Positions 21,053 to 28,533 of a DNA stretch of 64,000 bases are shown one piece after another. The stretch comes from Halobellus captivus (lineage in GTDB: Archaea; Halobacteriota; Halobacteria; Halobacteriales; Haloferacaceae): positions 1 to 64,000 of the forward strand of contig NZ_VJXQ01000002.1 of the NCBI RefSeq assembly GCF_007655485.1, written 5' to 3'. The notes beneath the pieces are model-generated. The model was not told where the DNA came from. It worked only from the letters and a program-made list of their open reading frames with translations, and searched no databases. Made by a program: the position numbers and the translations under genes. Numbering within the stretch: the stretch's first letter is position 1; each line of letters starts with the position of its first letter.

Positions 21053-23572
21053 ATGGCCGATTCGCATCGAACTGCGCGACAGTCCGATCGGAAAGACGCA
21101 CTTTCGGGATCCGAGCGCTGTGCCCGACTCGCCGACGCCGAACTGATACGACGCTATCGAGTCGCGCTGGAAGAGACGATCGACGATCCCGTCGTCGCGG
21201 CCGAGCTCGACGCGTGGCGACAGTACGTCTCCGACCGACAGGGGGACGTCTTCACGAAACTTCACGAGCAGTCTCAGCGCTCGCCGGAAGCCTCGGCCCC
21301 GCATCCCGACAAGCAAACAGAAACAGACGTCGCCCGCGACCTGTTCGTGGAGACGCTGACGTTCGATTTCCTCCTCACGCGCGTGATCGACGCGCTCGAA
21401 TCAACGGTTCAGTGCCGCGTCAGACAACCGCTCGCGGCGGCCGCCGCCGTATCCTTTGACGCGGAGTTCGAGACCGTCCACGAGCGCGTGATCGAGCGAG
21501 AGTCGGTGTCTGGCCCGGAAAACCCGGAGGCGGCATTTCGACCGCTCGCCGTCGACTTCGCCGAGTCGGCCTCGCCGTACGACGTGGCGAGACTCCACCG
21601 AGAGTGCGTCTCGCCGCTCACTAGGCGGGCCTTCGGTCGGTACGATACCCCCCGAGGAGTTGCCGAACTCGCCGTCGAAACGCTCTTCGAGGAGTCCGAC
21701 CGCGAACTCCAGTCGTTCACTACGGAGGTTGGTACCGATCCGCTCGTCCTGGATCCGGGATGCGGTGCCGGTGCGTTCTTGGCCGCCGCGGCGGAGCGAT
21801 GCGTGACGAACGAGTCGAGCGCGTCGCAACAGACGACGACCGCGTCGCCACAAGCACGTCTTCGATCGGTTCTCGACTCGGTTCGCGGCTTCGACGTCTC
21901 GCCGACCGCCGTTCGGGCCGCTCGGCTCGCACTCCTGCTCGCCGTTCGACCGCTGCTCGCGTCCGTCGGCGAGGCAGAATCGTCCCGACTGGCAGCCATC
22001 GACGAGACGAAGCCATCCCAGTTGGTCGCTGTCGAGGAGAGGGAACCATCTCAGTTGGCTGCTGTCGATGAGAGGGAACCGCCCCGCCACGAGGCACCGC
22101 ACTTCGCCCCGCGTGTCGTCCTCGGCGATGCGGCGCTCGCGACTCCCGAAGATCAGCCGCTGAACGGACGGCGCGCGGACGCGCTCCTCGTGAATCCCCC
22201 GTGGCTCACGTGGGACGCGCTCCCGGAGACGGTCAAAGCGCGCTGGCGTGCCGCGTCCGACGGCGACCGAGCGCCGAACCTGTTCGATCACCGCGGTGTC
22301 GACGCGCGATTGGGCTTCGCGAACGACGACCTGTCGGTTCCCTACACGGTTCACTGTCTCCATCGACTGCTTCGCGACGACGGGCGCGCGTCGATAGTTC
22401 TGAAACGCGACCTACTCACCGGCCCCGCGGGCAGACGGCTCAGACGCCCGAAAATCGGCGACCGGTCCCTCGTCTACGACCGCGTTCACGACTTCGGCTC
22501 GCTGGCCCCGTTTTCGGACGTCGATGCGGGGACCGCGCTCTTCGGTTGCCGAATCACGACGAGTTCGGAGCCCGCGGATCCGGAGATTCCCACGACGCGA
22601 TGGCAACGCACCGAGCGGACTGAATCCGAGTCACGGAAAACCGACCGACTCGACGACCCCTTCGCGTCGCTGTCGGCGATGCGTCGTTCTCTGGCCCGCG
22701 CTGAGACGCACCTCGTCCCGACAGACCCGGGACACCCGTCGTCGCCGTGGATCCGTTCCGACGCCGAACGCGGCGCTCTGGGGGCGTGCACCTACGAGAT
22801 CCGACACGGCGTGAAGGACGACGCGAAAGCCGTCTACGCGCTGGACGGCGAGACGATCGAACGACACGGGCTCGAATCGGACCACATCTACCCGTATCTG
22901 AAGTCGAAACACGTCGTGAAGTACGGCCTCTTCGGGCACGATCTGCAACTCGTCCCGCAACGAGGCGTCGGCGACGACAACGAAGCGGCGCTCCGGAGGG
23001 AGACCCCAGCGACGTACGCGTATCTGGAGAGGAATCGCGACCGACTACTCGACCGCGGTTCGTCGTGGTTCGACGACGGTCCCTTCTACTCGCTGTTCGG
23101 TCTCGGACCGTACACGTGGGCCGACTACAAGGTCGTCTGGTGTCGACTGGGATTCAAACCGCACTTCGCCGTCGCCTCGACCGTTTCCGATCCGATAGTC
23201 GGCGAGAAGCCGGTCGTGCCCGGAGATCACTGTATGTTCGTCGGCACCGACGACGAGCGCGAGGCGCACTATCTCTGCGCCCTGCTCAACTCCGCGCCGT
23301 ACCAGCGATGTCTCCGCGACATCTCCTCCGGCGGCAAATCGAGCCTCTCGAAATCGACCGTCGAACGGCTCGCACTCCCCGAGTGGACGTCGACGGACAG
23401 TCAGCGACGGCTCGCGACGCTGTCGCAGCGAGCGCACGAGATCGTCCCCGAACACGTCGACTGCTCGAAGCGGGCCTATAACGAGAAGACGATTCCAGAA
23501 CTGGCCGCGGTCCAGAGCCGGATCGACCGCACGGCCGAACGGCTCCTCGTGGACCACGGAGAACCGTCGTGA
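21053..23572 (+). CDS. N6-adenine DNA methyltransferase-like protein
   Basis: This 839-residue protein has an amino-methyltransferase core: the SAM-binding motif VLDPGCGAGAFLAAAAERC (about 235-253), then the catalytic NPPW motif in LLVNPPWLTW (about 380). The C-terminal third contains VVPGDHCMFVGT and LCALLNSAPYQ, similar to the target-recognition parts of type IIG and class I methyltransferases. No nuclease motif is obvious. ATG at 21053 is taken because GGAGG precedes it by about 12 nt; a GTG at 21041, overlapping the helicase TGA, is the alternative. Residues 310-342 are a three-fold 11-residue repeat. Target sequence and partner endonuclease are unknown; a restriction-free, origin-linked role is possible. 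Confidence 0.78.
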   Translation: MADSHRTARQSDRKDALSGSERCARLADAELIRRYRVALEETIDDPVVAAELDAWRQYVSDRQGDVFTKLHEQSQRSPEASAPHPDKQTETDVARDLFVETLTFDFLLTRVIDALESTVQCRVRQPLAAAAAVSFDAEFETVHERVIERESVSGPENPEAAFRPLAVDFAESASPYDVARLHRECVSPLTRRAFGRYDTPRGVAELAVETLFEESDRELQSFTTEVGTDPLVLDPGCGAGAFLAAAAERCVTNESSASQQTTTASPQARLRSVLDSVRGFDVSPTAVRAARLALLLAVRPLLASVGEAESSRLAAIDETKPSQLVAVEEREPSQLAAVDEREPPRHEAPHFAPRVVLGDAALATPEDQPLNGRRADALLVNPPWLTWDALPETVKARWRAASDGDRAPNLFDHRGVDARLGFANDDLSVPYTVHCLHRLLRDDGRASIVLKRDLLTGPAGRRLRRPKIGDRSLVYDRVHDFGSLAPFSDVDAGTALFGCRITTSSEPADPEIPTTRWQRTERTESESRKTDRLDDPFASLSAMRRSLARAETHLVPTDPGHPSSPWIRSDAERGALGACTYEIRHGVKDDAKAVYALDGETIERHGLESDHIYPYLKSKHVVKYGLFGHDLQLVPQRGVGDDNEAALRRETPATYAYLERNRDRLLDRGSSWFDDGPFYSLFGLGPYTWADYKVVWCRLGFKPHFAVASTVSDPIVGEKPVVPGDHCMFVGTDDEREAHYLCALLNSAPYQRCLRDISSGGKSSLSKSTVERLALPEWTSTDSQRRLATLSQRAHEIVPEHVDCSKRAYNEKTIPELAAVQSRIDRTAERLLVDHGEPS
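21980..22078 (+). repeat. Three-fold 33-bp repeat within the methyltransferase-like gene
   Basis: Units start at 21980, 22013 and 22046 and encode SSRLAAIDETK, PSQLVAVEERE and PSQLAAVDERE. The unit length is a multiple of three, so the frame is kept. It lies between the SAM-binding and NPPW motifs in a loop. Confidence 0.85.
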
Positions 23573-23624
23573 ACCCGTTTGTTATCTTCGCGCACCGAAC
23601 CGACTGACGGCTTCGATGAGTAAC

Positions 23625-23632
23625 CCTTAAGT
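23625..23632 (+). promoter_or_regulatory. TATA box of tRNA-Tyr
   Basis: CCTTAAGT lies about 27-34 nt ahead of the tRNA, like the TTAAGT boxes of the rRNA promoter. Confidence 0.55.
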
Positions 23633-23658
23633 CTGCCAGCGGTGCTACGTTCACTTGC

Positions 23659-23732
23659 CCGCCCTTAGCTCAGCCTGGTAGAGCAGCCGACTGTAGATCG
23701 GCTTGTCCCCCGTTCAATTCGGGGAGGGCGGA
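23659..23732 (+). tRNA. tRNA-Tyr (anticodon GTA)
   Basis: The 74-nt cloverleaf has acceptor CCGCCCT/AGGGCGG, anticodon loop CTGTAGA with GTA, and T arm CCCCGTTCAATTCGGGG. The C1-G72 pair is the known identity element of archaeal tRNA-Tyr. CCA is not encoded and no intron is seen. The 3' part of this gene is repeated at 23754-23858. Confidence 0.95.
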
Positions 23733-23753
23733 CTCGTTTTCAAGCCGATTCGG

Positions 23754-23858
23754 AGCCGACTGTAGATCGGCTTGTCCCCCGTCCCCACGAGCGCAGCGAG
23801 TGGGGAACAGCGAGACGAGCACCGCGAGTCTCGCGCGTTTCAATTCGGGGAGGGCGGA
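23754..23858 (+). pseudogene. Interrupted partial copy of tRNA-Tyr
   Basis: Bases 23754-23782 repeat exactly 29 nt of tRNA-Tyr (anticodon arm to the T stem). Then 55 unrelated nt intervene, and 23838-23858 repeat the last 20 nt of the tRNA. The acceptor 5' half and D arm are absent. The insert falls in the T loop and can fold into two hairpins (CCCCAC/GTGGGG and GCGAGAC/GTCTCGC). It looks like an old integration scar or a local duplication hit by a short element. Confidence 0.85.
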
Positions 23859-23868
23859 TATTTATAAG
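23859..23868 (+). promoter_or_regulatory. TATA box before the small zinc-finger gene
   Basis: TATTTATAAG follows directly on the tRNA fragment. With a start about 25 nt later, the mRNA would have a leader of about 75 nt with GGAGGT at 23950-23955. Confidence 0.5.
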
Positions 23869-23963
23869 AGGCGGACGCTTCGCCGTCCGTCATTCGACTC
23901 CGTTCACAGACCCAAGAGGTCGACCTATCGGCATAACGACGTACTCGAAGGAGGTATCTCCCG

Positions 23964-24155
23964 ATGATGAACCTCTCACGAGGTTCGTCTGTCGAGCCCT
24001 CGCAGTGCCTCCATTGCGGTTCTCACGTGAGCCGGAACTTCCGGCGCACCTTCGGCGACGACGAGCAGCGGGCGCACCGCTGTCTCGCCTGCGACACTCG
24101 ACCTCGCGTACAGATGGGATCAGCCGCGGGACGGACTGTTCAATCCCGACCCTGA
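23964..24155 (+). CDS. Small haloarchaeal zinc-finger protein (DUF7563-like)
   Basis: This 63-residue protein has two CxxC knuckles: CLHCGSHV at residues 15-22 and CLACDTRP near 42, separated by FRRTFGDDEQRAHR. This pattern is that of the widespread tiny zinc-finger proteins of haloarchaea, whose functions are mostly unknown. The start is supported by a clear Shine-Dalgarno GGAGGT eight bases upstream, unusual in this mostly leaderless genome. ATG is doubled (23964 and 23967). It lies right behind the tRNA-Tyr duplication at the edge of a decayed accessory patch. Confidence 0.8.
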   Translation: MMNLSRGSSVEPSQCLHCGSHVSRNFRRTFGDDEQRAHRCLACDTRPRVQMGSAAGRTVQSRP

Positions 24156-24412
24156 GGACCAACCAGAACGAAACAAGGGCCCGCGCGGCCTCCTGTGCGA
24201 TCCCACACGCGAGCCCGCGCTTGTCGCCCGTCGACGTCGCTTCGGTGAGTTCTGCGAAATCGGTTCGTCTGTCATATCAAATTAAGTATGATTACGATCG
24301 TCGCGATTCGAGGGGGGTAGGGGGGTGGTCCCCGTGGTAGTTGAAGATACGCGCGTGCGAAGCGATCCGAAAGCGTGCTCGCGGTCGTCTGTCAGCGGAC
24401 AGAGGCGTAGAT

Positions 24413-24447
24413 CCGGATCTCCGATCCGGGTGCGATCGCTTTTTTTT
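24413..24447 (+). terminator. Candidate terminator in the 24156-24619 gap
   Basis: The hairpin CCGGAT/ATCCGG is followed by a run of eight T (24440-24447), a typical archaeal termination signal. It may end the zinc-finger transcript. The rest of 24156-24619 holds no gene I can support; AT-rich stretches near 24280 and 24450-24480 are noted. Confidence 0.45.
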
Positions 24448-24619
24448 CGAAAATCGCTCGAAAACCGATTTTTGTGTTTCACACGCTACCCCACTCGTCG
24501 CGATCGATCCGATCAGCGTCACCCCGAGATTCAAAAGAAGATTCGGCTAAGCGGGTCGTTTCCTCGTTAGATGCTGATCTGGAGATAGTTTTATCATAGG
24601 GGATTGTCACGCGGCAGCT

Positions 24620-24919
24620 ATGCAGAAACTTAGGCACGACGGTGGTTCCGGTCTCGTTACGATTCCGAAGCACTACCTCAATATGGACGACGTCATCGAA
24701 GACGGCGATCTCAGGGAGGACGTCGCCGTGGCCGTCGAGCGACTCGGTCGACGATGCTACGCAGTTCGGATTCCCGACGGCGGCGATCTCTGTGATCTCT
24801 CCGAGACGGATTTCATAGAGCGCCTCGTTGGCCAACGGCTGCTCAACGAGAACTCATCTCGATCGCGTCTCGCATCGTCTCGACATCCTCCTCATCGAGG
24901 ATTCCGGCGAGGTCGGTAA
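24620..24919 (+). CDS. Small haloarchaeal protein, probably with replaced C-terminus
   Basis: The frame encodes 99 residues. The first 77, beginning MQKLRHDGGSGLVTIPKHYL, read like a natural acidic protein with an AbrB-like opening (GLVTIPKHYL) and DLCDLSETDFIERLVGQRL. The last 22 are Ser/Arg/Pro-rich and are just the antisense of the orphan antitoxin gene, so the original end was probably lost. TATA-like TTTTATCA lies about 25 nt upstream. The family is not recognised with confidence; a DNA-binding or antitoxin-like role is a guess. Confidence 0.5.
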   Translation: MQKLRHDGGSGLVTIPKHYLNMDDVIEDGDLREDVAVAVERLGRRCYAVRIPDGGDLCDLSETDFIERLVGQRLLNENSSRSRLASSRHPPHRGFRRGR

Positions 24920-25034
24920 CCGACGGGCGGTGTGTGAGGCGGTCGACCGCCTCCGAGAACGTTTCGTCCTCGCGCTTGTGCGCCTCGATATAGGCGTACG
25001 TGTCCTCGTCGAGGCGGACTGATTTCGTTCCCAT
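24843..25034 (-). CDS. VapB-type antitoxin without partner toxin
   Basis: This 63-residue protein reads MGTKSVRLDEDTYAYIEAHK, then DETFSEAVDRL and LAGILDEEDVETMRDAI. This is the haloarchaeal VapB antitoxin pattern that normally precedes a PIN-domain toxin. Here nothing on the minus strand beyond its stop encodes a toxin; the region is taken by the opposing frame ending at 24919, with which it overlaps by 77 bp. The longer reading from 25109 adds non-family residues and is rejected. It is likely a remnant of a broken toxin-antitoxin pair or a free regulator. Confidence 0.7.
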   Translation of the reverse strand: MGTKSVRLDEDTYAYIEAHKREDETFSEAVDRLTHRPSVTDLAGILDEEDVETMRDAIEMSSR

Positions 25035-25279
25035 AGCTGTAGAAACAACCGTGTAGGGCTTGAATCTGATGCTGGGGTGTGTAGGTGTGAACGGTAGAAG
25101 TGGTATCACCCGTTTGGTGTGCTGCTACTCACCTTCCGGATTCTATAGAGAAGGTTGCAAGATGTGCCTACGGGAGCGGCGTGATCGGAGCCGAATCAGG
25201 GCCGGATTCGGTTGTTCGTTTCCGAGTTGAATGAGAAGTCGGCAAAGTCGCGGTGGCTTACAGACTAGTCGGCGACACA

Positions 25280-25314
25280 CTTAGTACAACTCGGAGTCGT
25301 AAGTACAACTAAGA
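25280..25314 (+). promoter_or_regulatory. Candidate vapBC operator
   Basis: AGTACAACT occurs twice (25283-25291 and 25302-25310), 19 nt apart, within outer inverted ends CTTAGT/ACTAAG. The pair lies immediately before the antitoxin start, a suitable place for autoregulation by the AbrB-type antitoxin. The 25035-25279 stretch shows no gene. Confidence 0.5.
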
Positions 25315-25623
25315 ATGTCGAGTAGTACTCAGGTCAAGCAAGTAATACAAGTGTCTCAGAAGGGACAAGCGACCATCCCGAAACCGCTTCGTGAGAAGTT
25401 CGGGATCGACACGCCCGGAGAGGTGTTTGTGTACGAGGAAGAGGGGCGCATCGTCATTGAGCCTGTACCATCTGTCGGGGAACTCCACGGGATCCACGCC
25501 GGGAGTCACGAACCCGGAGAGGTGCTGGACAAAGTACGCGAACTCAAAGACGAGGAAAAGCGCCGCGAAGAAGAGCGCGTTGAACGACTCCGCCCGTCTG
25601 CGGATGAGGACGTCGAGGAATGA
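25315..25623 (+). CDS. vapB: AbrB-family antitoxin of a vapBC pair
   Basis: This 102-residue protein has a swapped-hairpin AbrB domain at about 10-50 (VSQKGQATIPKPLREKFGID, then EVFVYEEEGRIVIEPV) and an acidic, charged C-terminal helix (DKVRELKDEEKRREEERVER) that would wrap the toxin. Its stop overlaps the toxin ATG (ATGA), as is usual for such pairs. It should bind DNA ahead of its own gene and neutralise the PIN toxin. The repeat AGTACAACT upstream is a likely target. Confidence 0.88.
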   Translation: MSSSTQVKQVIQVSQKGQATIPKPLREKFGIDTPGEVFVYEEEGRIVIEPVPSVGELHGIHAGSHEPGEVLDKVRELKDEEKRREEERVERLRPSADEDVEE

Positions 25624-26060
25624 GTTCGGGCTACGTTTTCGACACCGAGGCAATCATCGCGTTCCTGTATAACGAACCCGGTCACGACGCCGTCGCCGAC
25701 CTGCTGACCGATGTTTTTGCAAACGACATACCGGGATGCATCGCCGAGACGAACGCCAGCGAGGTATTCTATCTCGTTGCCCGCTTCCAGGGGACCGACG
25801 AGGGGAAACCAACGAAGGAATCGCTTCGAGAGGCCGATCGCGATCTCCGGGCGCTGGAACGTCGCGGGCTCCAATTCGACCGGGCTGATTGGCGGCTCGC
25901 GGGCGAAATTAAAGCCGACGGCCACATCTCGCTCGCGGACGCTCACGCCGTGACGTTGGCACACGAGCAGGACTTGACGCTGGTCGTCGGTGCCGACGAC
26001 GATTTCGACGACCTCCCCGTCTCAGTGGATCTTCTGCAGTTTCGGAACGACAGCGTTTGA
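25620..26060 (+). CDS. vapC: PIN-domain toxin VapC
   Basis: This 146-residue PIN-fold ribonuclease has its acidic active-site residues in YVFDTEAIIAFLY (Asp near residue 8), NASEVFY (Glu), SLADAHAVTLA (Asp) and GADDDFDDL (Asp). Length and residue spacing are normal and the reading frame is intact, so it is probably active. It is coupled to the antitoxin by a 4-bp overlap. RNA targets cannot be predicted; other VapCs cut tRNA or rRNA. Confidence 0.9.
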   Translation: MSSGYVFDTEAIIAFLYNEPGHDAVADLLTDVFANDIPGCIAETNASEVFYLVARFQGTDEGKPTKESLREADRDLRALERRGLQFDRADWRLAGEIKADGHISLADAHAVTLAHEQDLTLVVGADDDFDDLPVSVDLLQFRNDSV

Positions 26061-26099
26061 TTCCACTCGCGATTTGGTGATACAGACTTCTCACAGCAT

Positions 26100-26261
26100 A
26101 TGAGCCGTGACACCAACACGCCCGACAACGGGAAGGTGGTAAAGATCGATGCCCGCGTCTCCGACTCGGTACTGGGGACGATCGACGAGGAGTACGATCG
26201 CCGTGGGTACACCCCCGCCATAGGGACGCGGAGCGGCTTGTCTCACAAATCGGTACTGTAG
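26100..26261 (+). pseudogene. Frameshifted CopG-like antitoxin/regulator remnant
   Basis: An ATG at 26100 opens a 53-codon frame: MSRDTNTPDNGKVVKIDARV, then TIDEEYDRRGYT. This resembles the ribbon-helix-helix N-terminus of haloarchaeal CopG proteins. After RGYT the expected helix (SRSEAIR type) is replaced by unrelated residues and a stop, which suggests a frameshift or deletion. It lies 39 bp after vapC. Confidence 0.6.
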
Positions 26262-26377
26262 TGCTGTCCGGGTGACCAGCCGGTGACGTCGAGCCTGTTC
26301 AACGGGCGATTGTCCAATTGAAATGACATTGTCATCATCTATTTGTGAGGTCCCCGAGGGGGTACTGTATATCCGAA

Positions 26378-26503
26378 ATGAGCCAGGCGACCCTTGCTGA
26401 CCGCCCGTACGTGAACTCGAATCTATTCTCCGGGCACTACCTAGACGAGCGCTTTCGAGAACGCGACGAGTGGGACTGCGACGATGACGCGAGCGAGGCG
26501 CTC
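26378..26503 (+). pseudogene. N-terminal fragment of a methyltransferase-like gene
   Basis: An ATG after a TATA-like TGTATATCC starts a frame reading MSQATLADRPYVNSNLFSG then YLDERFRERDEWDCDDD. From memory this resembles the opening of large haloarchaeal restriction-modification methylase proteins. About 42 residues on, the sequence turns into unrelated Ser/Thr-rich code that no longer looks like a protein of that type. The body of the gene is missing. The assignment rests on N-terminal resemblance only. Confidence 0.45.
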
Positions 26504-26530
26504 ACCGGACGCTCTGGGTCTGGAAAATCT

Positions 26531-26559
26531 CCGGACCACTGCGCTAAGCAGCGGTCCGG
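26531..26559. repeat. 12-bp hairpin in the decayed region
   Basis: CCGGACCACTGC and GCAGCGGTCCGG are arms (one mismatch) around a GCTAA loop. The element lies in the otherwise gene-free 26504-26727 stretch, at the point where the methyltransferase-like fragment breaks off. It could be a terminal hairpin of a lost transposable element or a terminator. Confidence 0.45.
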
Positions 26560-26727
26560 TAAGTGGTCGTCAGATCCTATGACAACCGATTACGGAAACG
26601 TTGGGGGAGCGGATAAAACCCCCGACACGGCGGGCGCACCGATGATCACGATGACGACCAGTTCGACGCTTACGCAGGGTGGGTCGTCGAGGAAGTTCGC
26701 TAACCGATACAATCGCTGCTACGAACA

Positions 26728-28326
26728 CTACGCTCTGCCGACGTCGCCGACGACGGTCCGGCTCTGCTCGCGCATAAACTGCGGGAGATACCAGTAGCCG
26801 CCAGCGAACTTGCTCGTCGTCCCCGACGCCTTCCAGCCGCCGAACGGCTGCGCCTGCACCAGCGCGCCGGTCGTCGCGCTCTGCCCCCGATTGACGTAGC
26901 ACATCCCCGATTCGATTCGATCGAGCCACGTCTCGATCTCGCGCTCGTCCTCCGAAAACAGCCCCGCGCACAGACCGTACGTGCTGTCGTTGGCCTTCGT
27001 GATCGCCTCCTCGAAACTCGAAACGGGATGGATCGTCACGAACGGGACGAAATGCTCCTCGCGCGCGAGGTCGTGCTCGTGCGGAACGTCGGTCACGACG
27101 GTCGGTTCGACAAATCGGCCGCCCGCGAGGCCGGGGTCGTCGACGGCCCTTCCGCCCGTTCGGACGGTACCGACCTCGCGCGCCGTCTCGCAGATCCGCT
27201 CATACCGTTCGAGCGCGCTGTCGTCGATCAGCGGCGAGACGAAGGCATCCTCAGCGCGCGGATCGTCGATCACGAGTTCCTCCGTTTCGGCGACTAACCG
27301 ATCGGTGAACGCGTCGAACGTCCCCTCGTCGACGTAGACGCGGGATGTCGCAGAGCACTTCTGTCCGCTGAATCCGAACGCGCCGTTTTTCACCCCCGAA
27401 ACGGCCTTCTCAAGCTCGGCGTTCGCGGTGACGATCACGGGATTCTTTCCGCCCAGTTCCGCGATAACCGGACCGGATTTCTCCTCCTCGAAGAACGTCC
27501 GACGGATGTTCCGGCCGACGGCCCTGGAACCGGTGAAGACGACGCCTGCGACGTCCTCGTGCTCGACTAACGGTCGCCCGACGTCGCTTCCGCTGCCGGT
27601 GACGAGATTCACCACCCCGTCGGGGATTCCGGCGTCGGAGATGATCTCGACGGCCTTGTGCGCGACGAGGGGGGTCGCGCTCGCGGGCTTCGCGACCGCC
27701 GTGTTCCCGGTGATGACCGCGCCGGTGAGCATCCCGCAGAAGATCGCGAACGGGAAGTTGAACGGGCCGATCACGCCGAAGACGCCGAACGGTTCCAGCG
27801 CGTTCGTGCAGTGTTGCCTGGGCGTCGGCTCGCCGGTGTCGAACTCGTAACCGTCGTTGCGTTCGAGTTCCCGGCCGTAAAATCTGAGAAAGTCGATCGC
27901 CTCGTCGATGTCGGCCATCGCCTCGAAGCGGTTCTTCCCGTTTTCCAGCGTCAGCGTCGCCGCAAGCTCGTATTTTTGATCCTGCATCCGATCCGCTGCG
28001 GTCCGGAAGAGCTCGATGCGGTCGCTCCAGTGGGTCCGTCGCCAGTCGTCGAACGCCGCCGTGGCCGCCTCGACGGCCCGGTCGACGTCGTCGTCGGTCC
28101 CGGCGGCGAACCGTCCGATCTCGAGGTCGTGATCGCTCGGGCTCGTAACGACGTACGTCCCATCCGTATCGTGCCGCTCGCCGTCGATCCATAGCGGATG
28201 CGACGCTCCGAGCTCGGCTTCGACGGTCGCGACCGCGTCCTCGAAAGAGCGGTGAAACTCCGCCAGCGTCCCGCGCTCGCGGTGGGTGAAAACCGTCAGT
28301 TCGTTCTCGAATGGCGCGTGTGTCAT
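26728..28326 (-). CDS. 1-pyrroline-5-carboxylate dehydrogenase-type aldehyde dehydrogenase
   Basis: This 532-residue NAD(P)-dependent aldehyde dehydrogenase is of the P5CDH/RocA kind and would oxidise glutamate semialdehyde to glutamate in proline or arginine breakdown. Seen in order are GPFNFPFAIFCG, the nucleotide-binding VFTGSRAVGR, the general-base Glu in AELGGKNPVIV and the catalytic Cys in GFSGQKCSATSRVYV. The C-terminus is QPFGGWKASGT. The Cys motif GQKCSA is typical of P5CDH. Start at MTHAPFE is chosen over a Met five codons upstream. No proline dehydrogenase is adjacent. Substrate is inferred from family only. Confidence 0.85.
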   Translation of the reverse strand: MTHAPFENELTVFTHRERGTLAEFHRSFEDAVATVEAELGASHPLWIDGERHDTDGTYVVTSPSDHDLEIGRFAAGTDDDVDRAVEAATAAFDDWRRTHWSDRIELFRTAADRMQDQKYELAATLTLENGKNRFEAMADIDEAIDFLRFYGRELERNDGYEFDTGEPTPRQHCTNALEPFGVFGVIGPFNFPFAIFCGMLTGAVITGNTAVAKPASATPLVAHKAVEIISDAGIPDGVVNLVTGSGSDVGRPLVEHEDVAGVVFTGSRAVGRNIRRTFFEEEKSGPVIAELGGKNPVIVTANAELEKAVSGVKNGAFGFSGQKCSATSRVYVDEGTFDAFTDRLVAETEELVIDDPRAEDAFVSPLIDDSALERYERICETAREVGTVRTGGRAVDDPGLAGGRFVEPTVVTDVPHEHDLAREEHFVPFVTIHPVSSFEEAITKANDSTYGLCAGLFSEDEREIETWLDRIESGMCYVNRGQSATTGALVQAQPFGGWKASGTTSKFAGGYWYLPQFMREQSRTVVGDVGRA

Positions 28327-28533
28327 CGGCGCACGTAGCACTCGCGAGGCAGTTCAATAAAGCTGGTTACCACTCCGAGACGATTGGTGCGTAGAGCGTT
28401 GTCGCATCGGTTTCCACGGTGGAAACACTTCTTCAGATCGTCTCAACGGTTCTTTCCCCGAAATTCGCTGTAGAAGCCGTCCCCGAGTACTGCGACAGAA
28501 CACTCAACAGGACGGACGACGTATTCACGACTG

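Noticed and set aside
26345-26797. A single 150-residue gene over the decayed region
   Set aside because: Only its first part after 26378 reads like protein; the rest is Ser/Thr-rich noise crossing a hairpin and running into the end of the opposing dehydrogenase gene.
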